Part shown: piece by piece, positions 20,008 through 27,775 of the stretch
Layout: each line of letters starts with the position of its first letter
Numbering within the stretch: the stretch's first letter is position 1
Assembly: GCA_046726275.1 (NCBI GenBank)
Contig: JBKPAF010000095.1
Span: 1 to 32,461 of the forward strand
Length of the DNA: 32,461 bases
From: DASXTW01 sp046726275
GTDB lineage: Bacteria; Actinomycetota; UBA4738
Reading direction: 5' to 3'
The notes under the pieces: generated by a model
The model's input: the letters and a program-made list of their open reading frames with translations, nothing else
What the model was told of the DNA's origin: nothing
Databases searched by the model: none
Program-made: the position numbers and the translations under genes

Positions 20008-23000
20008 TGCCTGCGCGTGGAGACCTCCACACGATCCTGGTGATCGGATCCGGTCCCATCGTGATCGGACAGGCGTGCGAGTTCGACTACTCGGGGACCC
20101 AGGCGTGCAAGGTGCTTCGCGGTCTGGGATATCGCGTCGTGCTGGTCAACTCGAACCCCGCCACCATCATGACCGACCCGGAGTTCTCCGATGCCACCTA
20201 CCTCGAGCCGATCACCCCGCCGTCGGTCCTGGCGGTGATCGAACGGGAGCGTCCGGATGCGCTCCTGCCGACCCTGGGGGGACAGACGGCACTGAACGTC
20301 TCCGTGAAGCTGGCCGCGACCGGATCGCTGGAGGCTCATGGGGTGCGGATGATCGGGGCGAGCCTGGAGGCGATCCACAGGGCGGAGGATCGCCGACTGT
20401 TCGTCGAGACGATGGGTGACGCGGGGTTGCCGCTTCCCCGTTCCACCTTGGCCCACTCCCCGGAGGAAGCGATGGTCGGCGCAGAGGAGCTCGGCCTCCC
20501 CGTGATCGTGCGGCCGTCGTTCGTGCTCGGAGGCGGAGGGAGCGGTCTGGCCGCATCACCAGAGGATCTCGACCGCCTGGCCCGAGACGGGTTGGCGGCC
20601 AGCCCCATCGGCGAGGTTCTGATCGAAGAGTCGGTGGCCGGGTGGAAGGAGTTCGAGCTCGAGGTGATGCGCGATCACGCGGACAATGCGGTGGTGGTCT
20701 GCTCGATCGAAAACGTTGACCCGATGGGTGTGCACACGGGGGACTCCATCACCGTCGCCCCGGCCCAGACGCTCTCGGACCGCGAGTACCAGCGGATGCG
20801 CGACTACGGGCTGAGCTGTATCCGAGCCGTTGGAGTCGATACCGGCGGTTCGAACGTGCAGTTCGCGGTGAACCCGGCCGATGGGCGCATGGTCCTGATC
20901 GAGATGAATCCGAGGGTTTCGCGGTCCAGCGCCTTGGCCTCGAAGGCGACCGGCTTTCCCATCGCCAAGATCGCCGCCATGCTCGCCGTGGGATTCACCC
21001 TCGACGAGATCCCCAACGACATCACGGGCCAGACCCTGGCCGCCTTCGAGCCGGCCCTGGACTACGTCGCCGTCAAGGTGCCTCGGTGGGCGTTTGAGAA
21101 GTTCCCTGAGGCCGATCAGGTCCTGACCACGAGGATGAAGTCGGTGGGGGAGGTCATGGCCATAGGCCGGACCTTCCCGGAGGCCTTGGGCAAGGCCTTC
21201 CGGGCGCTCGAGCGCGACTTCGACCTCGGGCCAAAGGAGGATCGCTCCCTCGACCTGGGGGACCTTGGATCCGCCACCGAGGACAGACTCCTACTCGTCG
21301 AACGCGCACTTGCTGAGGGGCACTCGGTCGACAGCGTTGCGAAAGCTAGCGGCATCGACCGATGGTTCGTGGATCAGGTCGGGGTGGCGGGCGAGCAGGC
21401 GGCGGGTTTCCGAGGCCGAACGCTTGCGAGCATCCCTCGGGATCAACTGCGAGAGGCGAAACGGGCCGGACTGTCCGACCGACGCATCGCCAGGCTCGTC
21501 CGCTCGACCGAGGCCGAGGTCCGGGCCCGTCGCCGGGAGCTGGGTGTCGTGCCCGTGTTCAAGACCGTGGATACGTGCGCGGGAGAATTCGCGGCCCGAA
21601 CCCCTTATTACTACTCGGCCTACGAGGAGGAATCCGAGGTCGAGCCCGCCCTCCGGCCTCGAGTGGTGATCCTGGGAGCCGGCCCCAACAGGATCGGCCA
21701 GGGCATCGAGTTCGATTATGCCTGTGTCCAAGCGGCTTTCGCCCTTCGGGACGCGGGCTACGAGACCGTGATGATCAACTCCAACCCTGAGACCGTGTCG
21801 ACCGATTACGACACGAGCGATCGCCTCTACTTCGAACCCTTGACGTTGGAGGACGTCCTCGCCGTGTGTGAAGCGGAGGGGGCCCTTGGGGTCATCGTCC
21901 AGCTCGGCGGCCAGACGCCGCTGGCCATGGCTGCGGACCTGGAACGAGAGGGTTTCCCGATCCTCGGTACGGATCCGGCGGCCCTGGACACGGCCGAGGA
22001 CCGGGCGAAGTTCGGGGCCCTCCTGCGACAGTTCGACCTTCCGTCGCCTTCCCACGGGCAAGCGGCATCCTCCGAGGAGGCTCGGCACGTTGCCAAGGCC
22101 ATCGGGTATCCACTGGTGGTCCGTCCCTCCTACGTCCTCGGGGGCCGCGCCATGGGGATCGTGTATTCCGAGGAAGAGCTGGACCGGTTCGTGGGGAAGG
22201 CGGCGGCGGCCAGCCCGGATCATCCGCTGTTCATGGACACGTTCCTGGAGGGGGCGATCGAGGTCGACGTCGATCTCGTCGCCGATGACGAGCGGGTCCT
22301 GATCGGCGCCGTCATGGAGCACATAGAGGAAGCCGGCGTTCACTCCGGGGACTCGTCCTGCGTGATCCCTCCGTCGACTCTCACAGAGCCCGAGCTCGAT
22401 GCGATCGAGGAGACCGTCACGCTCATCGCTCGCCGTCTACGGGTGCGGGGACTCCTGAACGTGCAGCTCGCCGTGCGCGACGACGTCGTGTACGTGCTCG
22501 AAGCCAATCCCCGGGCCTCGCGAACCGTGCCGTTCGTGGCGAAGGCCACGGGTGTGCGGCTCGCTACGGCCGCCGCCAGGATCATGGCCGGTGAGGCGCT
22601 CGCCGATCTCCAGGCCGAGGCGCTGGTGCCGGAGCACCCCATCTACCGGCATCTCGCTCACGTGGGAGTGAAAGGGGCAGTGCTTCCTTTCGGCAGGTTC
22701 CCCGGCGTCGACACGGTGCTGGGGCCTGAGATGCGGTCGACGGGCGAGGTCATGGGAATCGCCTCCGAGCTCGGTGTCGCCCTGGCCAGGGCGCAGGAGG
22801 CCACCGGTGCCGGCCTCCCTACATCCGGCACGGTGTTCGTCTCGGCCGCGAACCGAGACAAGCGAGCGATCCTTCTCCCAGCCAGGCGTCTTCGGGAGCT
22901 CGGCTTCACGATCCTCGCCACCCGGGGAACCGCTGTCTGTCTGCAGCGCTCCGGCGTGACTGTCACCACCATCAAGAAGCGATCCGAAGGAAGCCCCAAT

Positions 23001-23306
23001 GCCGAGGATCTCATCGCCGAGGGACAGGTGGACCTGGTGCTCAACACGCCGTTCGGCCGCCGGGCCCGGACTGACGGGTATTACATAAGGACGGCCGCCG
23101 CGGCCAGGGGGGTTCCCTGTATCACGACCGTCCCGGGCATCATGGCCACCGTCCAGGGGATCGAGGCGCTCCGAGACGGGCGAGGGCTGCCCCGGCCGCT
23201 CCAGGAGTACCATGCCGCGACGCCTTCGGTCGCCCCTTCAGTCGAAGGTGCTCCCGAGGACGTTCATGAGAGGCTTGTAGGGGTCAACGCGAAGGAAACC
23301 GGGTGA
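20007..23306 (+). CDS. carB: Carbamoyl phosphate synthase large subunit
   Basis: A 1099-residue synthetase, the usual length. Two homologous halves each have a preATP-grasp and ATP-grasp domain: ILVIGSGPIVIGQACEFDYSG and RPSFVLGGGGSG in the first, VVILGAGPNRIGQGIEFDYA and VRPSYVLGGRAMGIV in the second. An oligomerisation domain lies between them. The C-terminal MGS-like allosteric domain (about 940-1075; GTVFVSAANRDK, VLNTPFGRRARTDGYYIRTA) ends with the site where UMP or other effectors bind in relatives. ATG 20007 is chosen; the frame extends to 19791 only as a shadow within carA. Confidence 0.97.
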   Translation: MPARGDLHTILVIGSGPIVIGQACEFDYSGTQACKVLRGLGYRVVLVNSNPATIMTDPEFSDATYLEPITPPSVLAVIERERPDALLPTLGGQTALNVSVKLAATGSLEAHGVRMIGASLEAIHRAEDRRLFVETMGDAGLPLPRSTLAHSPEEAMVGAEELGLPVIVRPSFVLGGGGSGLAASPEDLDRLARDGLAASPIGEVLIEESVAGWKEFELEVMRDHADNAVVVCSIENVDPMGVHTGDSITVAPAQTLSDREYQRMRDYGLSCIRAVGVDTGGSNVQFAVNPADGRMVLIEMNPRVSRSSALASKATGFPIAKIAAMLAVGFTLDEIPNDITGQTLAAFEPALDYVAVKVPRWAFEKFPEADQVLTTRMKSVGEVMAIGRTFPEALGKAFRALERDFDLGPKEDRSLDLGDLGSATEDRLLLVERALAEGHSVDSVAKASGIDRWFVDQVGVAGEQAAGFRGRTLASIPRDQLREAKRAGLSDRRIARLVRSTEAEVRARRRELGVVPVFKTVDTCAGEFAARTPYYYSAYEEESEVEPALRPRVVILGAGPNRIGQGIEFDYACVQAAFALRDAGYETVMINSNPETVSTDYDTSDRLYFEPLTLEDVLAVCEAEGALGVIVQLGGQTPLAMAADLEREGFPILGTDPAALDTAEDRAKFGALLRQFDLPSPSHGQAASSEEARHVAKAIGYPLVVRPSYVLGGRAMGIVYSEEELDRFVGKAAAASPDHPLFMDTFLEGAIEVDVDLVADDERVLIGAVMEHIEEAGVHSGDSSCVIPPSTLTEPELDAIEETVTLIARRLRVRGLLNVQLAVRDDVVYVLEANPRASRTVPFVAKATGVRLATAAARIMAGEALADLQAEALVPEHPIYRHLAHVGVKGAVLPFGRFPGVDTVLGPEMRSTGEVMGIASELGVALARAQEATGAGLPTSGTVFVSAANRDKRAILLPARRLRELGFTILATRGTAVCLQRSGVTVTTIKKRSEGSPNAEDLIAEGQVDLVLNTPFGRRARTDGYYIRTAAAARGVPCITTVPGIMATVQGIEALRDGRGLPRPLQEYHAATPSVAPSVEGAPEDVHERLVGVNAKETG

Positions 23307-24187
23307 TCAGAAGCCACTGCGAGGTGCTTTCGAACCGGCGGTCGGGCGCGTATCACGCGCTGACGCTTGTCGCACCGGAGATCGCGGAACGGGCCAAACC
23401 CGGGCAGTTCGTAGAGATCGGGGTACCGGACAATCGCGATTTCCTGCTGCGCCGTCCCTTCTCCATTCATCAGGCGTCCCGGCGAGGGGGCTGGGCAGGG
23501 ACGCTCGAGATCGTCTTCGACGTCCTCGGTCCGGGGACGGCCTGGCTGGCGGAGGCCAAGCCCCACGACGTCCTCGACGTCATCGGTCCGATCGGAAGGT
23601 CGTTCACCTATCCGCGCGAGCTCACCAACTGTCTCCTCGTGGGTGGGGGATACGGCGCCGCTCCGCTGTTCTTCCTGGCGGAGGAACTTCGAGCGCGGAA
23701 CAAGGTCGTCGACATGATCCTGGGGGCTCGAGACCACGATCGCGTGTTCAAGCCAATCGAAGGGAAGAGGCTCGCCAACACGGTCGTCTTCACGACGGAA
23801 GACGGGACCATGGGCCAGCGGGGAAGGGTGACCGACGTGCTACCCGACGTGATTCGGCGCATGGGGGCCGAAGTGGTGTACGCATGCGGACCCAATCCCA
23901 TGCTCCGAGCCGTGGCCGAGATTTGTCTGTCCGCGGGCATCCCGTGCCAGGTCGCCGTCGAGGAGATGATGGCGTGCGGCCTCGGCGTGTGCTGGACCTG
24001 CGCGGTCCCGGTGATCGCACTGGACGGCCGAGGCTGGTGGAACGTTCGAGCGTGCGTGGAAGGACCGGTGTTCAACGGGGCACGGATCTGGTGGGACCGG
24101 TGGCAGGGTCCAAAAGAGGAGCCGAAGCCGGCCGAGGAGGCCAAGGCCATGCAGGAGCCGGAGACTGTTGAGGTCTGGCCGGTATGA
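23303..24187 (+). CDS. pyrK: Dihydroorotate dehydrogenase B electron-transfer subunit PyrK
   Basis: A 294-residue FAD/[2Fe-2S] reductase that passes electrons from PyrD to NAD+. The FAD-binding barrel has LRRPFSIH, the NAD domain has LLVGGGYGAAPLFFL and VVYACGPNPML, and the iron-sulfur ligands are Cys225, Cys230, Cys233 and Cys251 (ACGLGVCWTC then RACVEG). A ~35-residue acidic tail follows. The GTG start overlaps carB (GTGA) and the stop overlaps pyrD (ATGA). Its presence shows that dihydroorotate oxidation is NAD-linked rather than quinone-linked, unlike mycobacteria and streptomycetes. Confidence 0.95.
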   Translation: MIRSHCEVLSNRRSGAYHALTLVAPEIAERAKPGQFVEIGVPDNRDFLLRRPFSIHQASRRGGWAGTLEIVFDVLGPGTAWLAEAKPHDVLDVIGPIGRSFTYPRELTNCLLVGGGYGAAPLFFLAEELRARNKVVDMILGARDHDRVFKPIEGKRLANTVVFTTEDGTMGQRGRVTDVLPDVIRRMGAEVVYACGPNPMLRAVAEICLSAGIPCQVAVEEMMACGLGVCWTCAVPVIALDGRGWWNVRACVEGPVFNGARIWWDRWQGPKEEPKPAEEAKAMQEPETVEVWPV

Positions 24188-25260
24188 GCGCGGAGAGTGG
24201 AGTGGGCGGCGAGCATTCCCGGCGATCCTCGGGAGGCGAGCCCCAGAACGGTCAGGTCCGGGGGGACGGTTCGGAGAGCCAGCAGAGCCTGCCCGGTGGA
24301 TTCGCCCGAACGGTCTCCCTTGCCGTCGATCTCAACGGGTTGTCCCTCCCCACGCCGGTGCTCGCAGCGTCGGGAACGTTCAACTCCGGCAAGGAGATGG
24401 GCGAGCTGGTCGACCTGCACCGGGTGGGAGGGATCGTGACCAAGAGCGTCACCCTCGCTCCCACCAAGGGCCTCCCCGTGCCCAGGATGGCGGAGACGGA
24501 TTCGGGGATGCTCAACGCGATCGGGTTGCAGAACCCCGGCGTAGAGGGCTTCCTGGCCAAAGACGCCCCCTTCATCGCGGCAGCGGGTGTGCCGGTCATC
24601 GTCTCCGTGGCCGGTCGAAGCGTGGAGGAGTTCGCCCAGGTCACCATGAGGATCCGCGGTCTCGAGGGCGTGGTCGCGATCGAGGCGAACATCTCCTGTC
24701 CGAACGTCGAGCGCCGCAACCAGGTCTTCGCGTGCCACCCAAGCGATGCCTCCGAGGTGATCGGGGCCATGGCCCGGCTGACCAGCTTGCCGATCTTCGC
24801 GAAGTTGACGGCCGACGTGACCAACATCGTCTCCGTGGCCGAGGCCTGCGTGCGAGCGGGTGCCCATGGCCTCTCGTTGATCAACACCCTCCTCGGGATG
24901 GCCATCGACGTGCGGACGTTTCGCCCGAAGCTTGGCGCCGTCACGGGAGGTCTCTCCGGGCCGGCCATTCGCCCGGTGGCGATCCGATGCGTCTATCAGG
25001 TGGCCCAGGCACTGCCCGACGTTCCGATCATCGGGATCGGAGGGATCACCGGAGCGGAGGATGCGGTCGAGTTCATGCTGGCAGGGGCGTGGGCCGTGCA
25101 GGTGGGGACGGCCAACTTCTTCGACCCGGCCGCCACGATTACGGTGGCCGACGGCGTCCGCGACTTCCTCGCCGCGGGCGGGTTGCAGGCCCCGGCCGAA
25201 CTCAGGGGAAAGGTACTGGTCGAAGGCCGTGTCCGGGAACCCGCTTATCGTAGCGGCTGA
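24184..25260 (+). CDS. pyrD: Dihydroorotate dehydrogenase, class 1B catalytic subunit
   Basis: A 358-residue FMN TIM-barrel enzyme that oxidises dihydroorotate to orotate with PyrK. The class 1B catalytic base is Cys172 in EANISCPNVE. The FMN-binding end is GIGGITGAEDAVEFMLAGAWAVQVGTANF, seen at about 290-320, and TPVLAASGTFNSGKEM marks the start of the barrel. Residues 1-~42 (Ser/Gly/Gln-rich) precede the barrel and are not part of the usual fold; a later internal start cannot be excluded, but ATG 24184 makes the ATGA overlap used throughout this operon. The 3' end overlaps pyrF by 32 bases. Confidence 0.95.
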   Translation: MSAESGVGGEHSRRSSGGEPQNGQVRGDGSESQQSLPGGFARTVSLAVDLNGLSLPTPVLAASGTFNSGKEMGELVDLHRVGGIVTKSVTLAPTKGLPVPRMAETDSGMLNAIGLQNPGVEGFLAKDAPFIAAAGVPVIVSVAGRSVEEFAQVTMRIRGLEGVVAIEANISCPNVERRNQVFACHPSDASEVIGAMARLTSLPIFAKLTADVTNIVSVAEACVRAGAHGLSLINTLLGMAIDVRTFRPKLGAVTGGLSGPAIRPVAIRCVYQVAQALPDVPIIGIGGITGAEDAVEFMLAGAWAVQVGTANFFDPAATITVADGVRDFLAAGGLQAPAELRGKVLVEGRVREPAYRSG

Positions 25261-25909
25261 CCTCTCGGATCCCGATGAGGCGGAGGCCCTGGCCGCACGC
25301 CTGTCGGAGGTCGTCGCATTCATCAAGGTCGGTCTGACGCTGTTCACGGCGGCGGGTCCCGACGTGGTGACCCGGGTCGGGACGCACTGCCCCGTCTTCC
25401 TCGACCTGAAGCTGCACGACATCCCCTCACAGGTTCGAGGGGCGGCGGAGAATGCCGCCCGGCTCGGCGCCGGCCTGCTCACCGTGCATGCCCTCGGTGG
25501 GATGGAGATGGTCAGGGCGGCCGTGCAGGGATGCGTGGAGGGGGCTGAGCGCTCGGGGCGAGAGGCTCCCGCGGTGATCGGCGTGACGGTGCTCTCGAGC
25601 CTCGCCGGGGAGGGCCTCGCCTCGCCTGCCTCGCTGGCCTTCGAGGCGGTTACCGCCGGGGCGGTCGGGGTGGTCGTGTCCGGAGAAGACGTCGGGACGG
25701 TACGGGAAGCGTTGGGACCGCAGCCGATCCTGGTGGTGCCGGGGATCCGTCCACAGGGGCATGGCCACAACGACCAGGTCCGGGTTCTCACCCCGGGGGA
25801 GGCGATGGAACGCGGGGCGAGCTACATCGTGGTCGGCAGGCCCGTGACGGAGGCCGACGATCCCGAGGCCGCGGCCCGCGCCATCCTCCGGGAAGTCGGG
25901 GTGGGGTGA
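25229..25909 (+). CDS. pyrF: Orotidine 5'-phosphate decarboxylase (short form)
   Basis: A 226-residue TIM-barrel enzyme that decarboxylates OMP to UMP. The start LIVAADLSDPDEA, FIKVGL, catalytic FLDLKLHDIP (Asp59, Lys61, Asp64), PGIRP and YIVVGRPVTEA define the family. The chosen start is GTG 25229; it is the only canonical start close to the first beta-strand and lies inside the pyrD end (32-base overlap). This is the short group common in Firmicutes and E. coli, unlike the ~270-residue form of mycobacteria and streptomycetes. Confidence 0.94.
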   Translation: MSGNPLIVAADLSDPDEAEALAARLSEVVAFIKVGLTLFTAAGPDVVTRVGTHCPVFLDLKLHDIPSQVRGAAENAARLGAGLLTVHALGGMEMVRAAVQGCVEGAERSGREAPAVIGVTVLSSLAGEGLASPASLAFEAVTAGAVGVVVSGEDVGTVREALGPQPILVVPGIRPQGHGHNDQVRVLTPGEAMERGASYIVVGRPVTEADDPEAAARAILREVGVG

Positions 25910-25913
25910 TGCC

Positions 25914-26486
25914 GTGACGCCGGAGGAAGCCAGGACGCTCATCGAGGGGACGGGCGCGATGCTGAAAGGTCACTTCCGGCTGACCTCGGGGCTTCACTCG
26001 GACACGTACGTGCAGAAGGCGAGGGTGCTCGAGCATCCCCACGCCGCCATGGCGCTGGCGCGAGAGATGGCCACCTGGTATCCGCGGATCGACGTGGTCG
26101 TGGCTCCAGCCGTCGGCGCGATCGCGCTCGGGTTCGCGGTCGCGTGTGAAGCCGGGGCTCGGTCGATCTTCGCGGAACGCGAGGAGGGACGGATGCGGCT
26201 GCGCCGAGGATTTCGCCTCGGCCTCGGTGACCGCGCGCTGGTCGTCGAGGACGTCATCACGACCGGCGGATCGGCCAAGGAAGTCTTCGATCTGGTCCAG
26301 GAGTCGGGCGCGGAATCGCTCGGAGTTGCCGCGCTCATCGACCGTTCCACGAGGCCGGTTCCGTTTCCGATGAAGGCGATCCTTCGGGTGGAGGCCGCGT
26401 CATGGGAGGCAGGCCGTTGTCCGTTGTGTGAACAGGGAGTCCCGTTCGACTCTCCGGGTTCGCGCTACGTCTCGGGAACGGCTTGA
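25914..26486 (+). CDS. pyrE: Orotate phosphoribosyltransferase
   Basis: A 190-residue PRTase that joins orotate and PRPP to give OMP. The substrate-binding FRLTSGLHSDTYVQKARVLEH segment is seen near residue 21, and the PRPP loop VVEDVITTGGS is at 110-120 (Glu112, Asp113). The C-terminal CPLCEQGVPFDSPGSRYV is characteristic of one PyrE subgroup; its two cysteines look zinc-like, but function there is unknown to me. GTG 25914 lies four bases after pyrF; ATG 25908 is followed at once by a stop. Last gene of the pyr operon; no terminator is evident before the mihF promoter. Confidence 0.95.
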   Translation: MTPEEARTLIEGTGAMLKGHFRLTSGLHSDTYVQKARVLEHPHAAMALAREMATWYPRIDVVVAPAVGAIALGFAVACEAGARSIFAEREEGRMRLRRGFRLGLGDRALVVEDVITTGGSAKEVFDLVQESGAESLGVAALIDRSTRPVPFPMKAILRVEAASWEAGRCPLCEQGVPFDSPGSRYVSGTA

Positions 26487-26498
26487 GTCCCGGCGCGA

Positions 26499-26528
26499 TT
26501 GCCCCTGCTCAGGCCGCGTGCGTATAAT
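26499..26528 (+). promoter_or_regulatory. Promoter of mihF-gmk operon
   Basis: TTGCCC (26499-26504), an 18-bp spacer and a perfect TATAAT (26523-26528) lie about 60 bases before mihF. A perfect TATAAT is rare in DNA this GC-rich. It separates the mihF group from the pyr operon. Confidence 0.7.
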
Positions 26529-26587
26529 CCGCGGGCGTTTACGGGGGGAAGCCCGCGCAATGGACGTGAACGATAGAAGGAGGAAGT

Positions 26588-26902
26588 ATGCCTCTGCCCA
26601 CCCTGACCGAGGAGCAGCGTAAGGAAGCACTGGCCAAGGCCGCCGAGGCGCGGAAGCGCCGCGCGGAGCTCAAGGGACAGCTGAAGACCGAGAAGGTGAC
26701 ACTGCGCGACGTGCTCTCCCGGCAGAGCGACGACGTCGTGGGGAAGATGAAGGTTTCCGCAGTCCTGGAATCGCTTCCAGGGGTGGGGAAGGTCCGGGCT
26801 CGCAAGATCATGGAGCGCCTGGACATCTCGGCCAGCCGCCGCATCCGCGGGCTCGGGGCCAAGCAGAAGGACGCGCTGCTCGGCGAGTTCTCCAAGAGGT
26901 AG
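26588..26902 (+). CDS. mihF: Mycobacterial-type integration host factor (mIHF)
   Basis: A 104-residue nucleoid-associated DNA-binding protein restricted to Actinomycetota. The basic N-terminal helix (LTEEQRKEALAKAAEARKRRAELK) leads into the helical core with the helix-two-turn-helix LESLPGVGKVRARKIMERLDISASRRIRGLG, seen at about 58-90, which contacts DNA. It has a strong AAGGAGG Shine-Dalgarno at 26577-26583. It stands at the head of the conserved mihF-gmk-rpoZ-coaBC-metK-priA order, which is the best single taxonomic marker in the window. Its TAG is in frame with the gmk reading frame that follows. Confidence 0.95.
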   Translation: MPLPTLTEEQRKEALAKAAEARKRRAELKGQLKTEKVTLRDVLSRQSDDVVGKMKVSAVLESLPGVGKVRARKIMERLDISASRRIRGLGAKQKDALLGEFSKR

Positions 26903-26908
26903 AACCGG

Positions 26909-27481
26909 GTTTCCAGAGGGCGCCTCTTCGTCATCTCCGGCCCCTCGGGGGTCGGCAAGGGGACCGTGGTCCGCCGGCTCCTGGTCATGCGTCCCGAGCT
27001 CGACCTCTCTGTTTCCTGTACCACCAGGGATCCTCGCCCCGGCGAGGTGGATGGCCGCGACTACCGGTTCGTCTCCTCGGAGCTCTTCGAGCGCCTCATC
27101 CAGGAGGGGGCCTTCCTCGAGTGGGCCGAGATCTACGGACACCGATCGGGAACGCTCTTGGAGCCCGTCCGGCGCCAGCTGGACGAAGGCAGGCACGTCA
27201 TCCTCGAGATCGACGTCCAGGGTGCGGATTCGGTTCGGAGGGAGATGCCGGAGGCCGTCCTGATCTTTCTGGTTCCTCCATCGGACGAAGAGCTCGAACG
27301 GCGCCTCCGGGCACGGCGGACGGAGAGCGAGTCCGAGCTCGAGCGGCGCCTGGCGGCGGCGAGGTCGGAGACGGATCAGCAGGCGTGGTTCGACCACGTG
27401 GTCGTGAACGACGAGGTGGACAGGGCCGCGGCCGAAGTCGCCGCTATAATCGATGCTGCCTCCGCCTCCGGCGACACGTGA
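26909..27481 (+). CDS. gmk: Guanylate kinase; no canonical start codon
   Basis: GMP kinase (GMP + ATP to GDP + ADP), 190 residues if started at GTT 26909. Walker A is GPSGVGKGT at residues 11-19. The GMP-binding segment is SCTTRDPRPGEVDGRDYRF and then YGHRSGT; EIDVQGA and FLVPP follow as in the family. The first canonical start codon in frame is GTG 26966, which would remove the P-loop and cannot give an active enzyme. Between the mihF TAG (26900-26902, same frame) and the P-loop there is no ATG, GTG or TTG. GTT 26909 sits eight bases after AAGAGGT (26894-26900) and would give the expected N-terminus (M)SRGRLFVISGPSG. A non-canonical start, TAG readthrough from mihF, or a sequence error turning GTG to GTT are all possible. 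Confidence 0.85.
   Translation, partial: VSRGRLFVISGPSGVGKGTVVRRLLVMRPELDLSVSCTTRDPRPGEVDGRDYRFVSSELFERLIQEGAFLEWAEIYGHRSGTLLEPVRRQLDEGRHVILEIDVQGADSVRREMPEAVLIFLVPPSDEELERRLRARRTESESELERRLAAARSETDQQAWFDHVVVNDEVDRAAAEVAAIIDAASASGDT
27445..27450 (+). promoter_or_regulatory. Possible -10 box (TATAAT) upstream of rpoZ
   Basis: A perfect TATAAT near the 3' end of gmk could start an rpoZ transcript. No -35 at suitable spacing is visible and the stretch is coding, so support is limited to the hexamer. Confidence 0.28.
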
Positions 27482-27522
27482 GCCGGGTGGCTTCCCGCCT
27501 TGAAGTAAGGAGAACATCTCTC

Positions 27523-27765
27523 ATGATCGAGCCGAAGATCGACGACCTGCTCGACAAGGTCGACTCCCGGTACACGCTGGTCATCCTCGCCGCCAAGCGG
27601 GCGCGGGAGATCAATTCCTATTACGGCCAGCTCGGAGAGGGGCGCGGGGAATTCGTCCCGCCGCTCGTCGAAGGGTTGGGATCCAAGCCGCTGGCCATCG
27701 CCCTCCAGGAGGTCGCGCAGGGCAAGGTCAACTTCGAGCGGCTCGAGGCTCCGGGCATCAAGTAG
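27523..27765 (+). CDS. rpoZ: RNA polymerase omega subunit
   Basis: An 80-residue subunit that helps fold and hold the beta-prime subunit. IEPKIDDLLDKVDSRYTLVILAAKRAREINSY is the conserved omega core, with the AAKRAREIN helix diagnostic; GSKPLAIALQEVAQGKV is the second conserved helix. ATG 27523 has AAGGAG at 27507-27512. The frame runs far upstream only as a shadow of gmk. Position between gmk and coaBC is standard in bacteria. Confidence 0.95.
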   Translation: MIEPKIDDLLDKVDSRYTLVILAAKRAREINSYYGQLGEGRGEFVPPLVEGLGSKPLAIALQEVAQGKVNFERLEAPGIK

Positions 27766-27775
27766 GTCGTCCTCC

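Noticed and set aside
23608..25791. 727-codon open frame on the minus strand
   Set aside because: It is antisense to pyrK, pyrD and pyrF, which have full family motifs. Long shadow frames are expected in GC-rich coding DNA and the translation shows no domain.
26530..26557. CGCGGGC/GCCCGCG inverted repeat before mihF as a leader hairpin
   Set aside because: The predicted start (about 26535) falls inside the left arm, so the RNA would not contain the full stem. It could still be a DNA-level site, but nothing else supports that.
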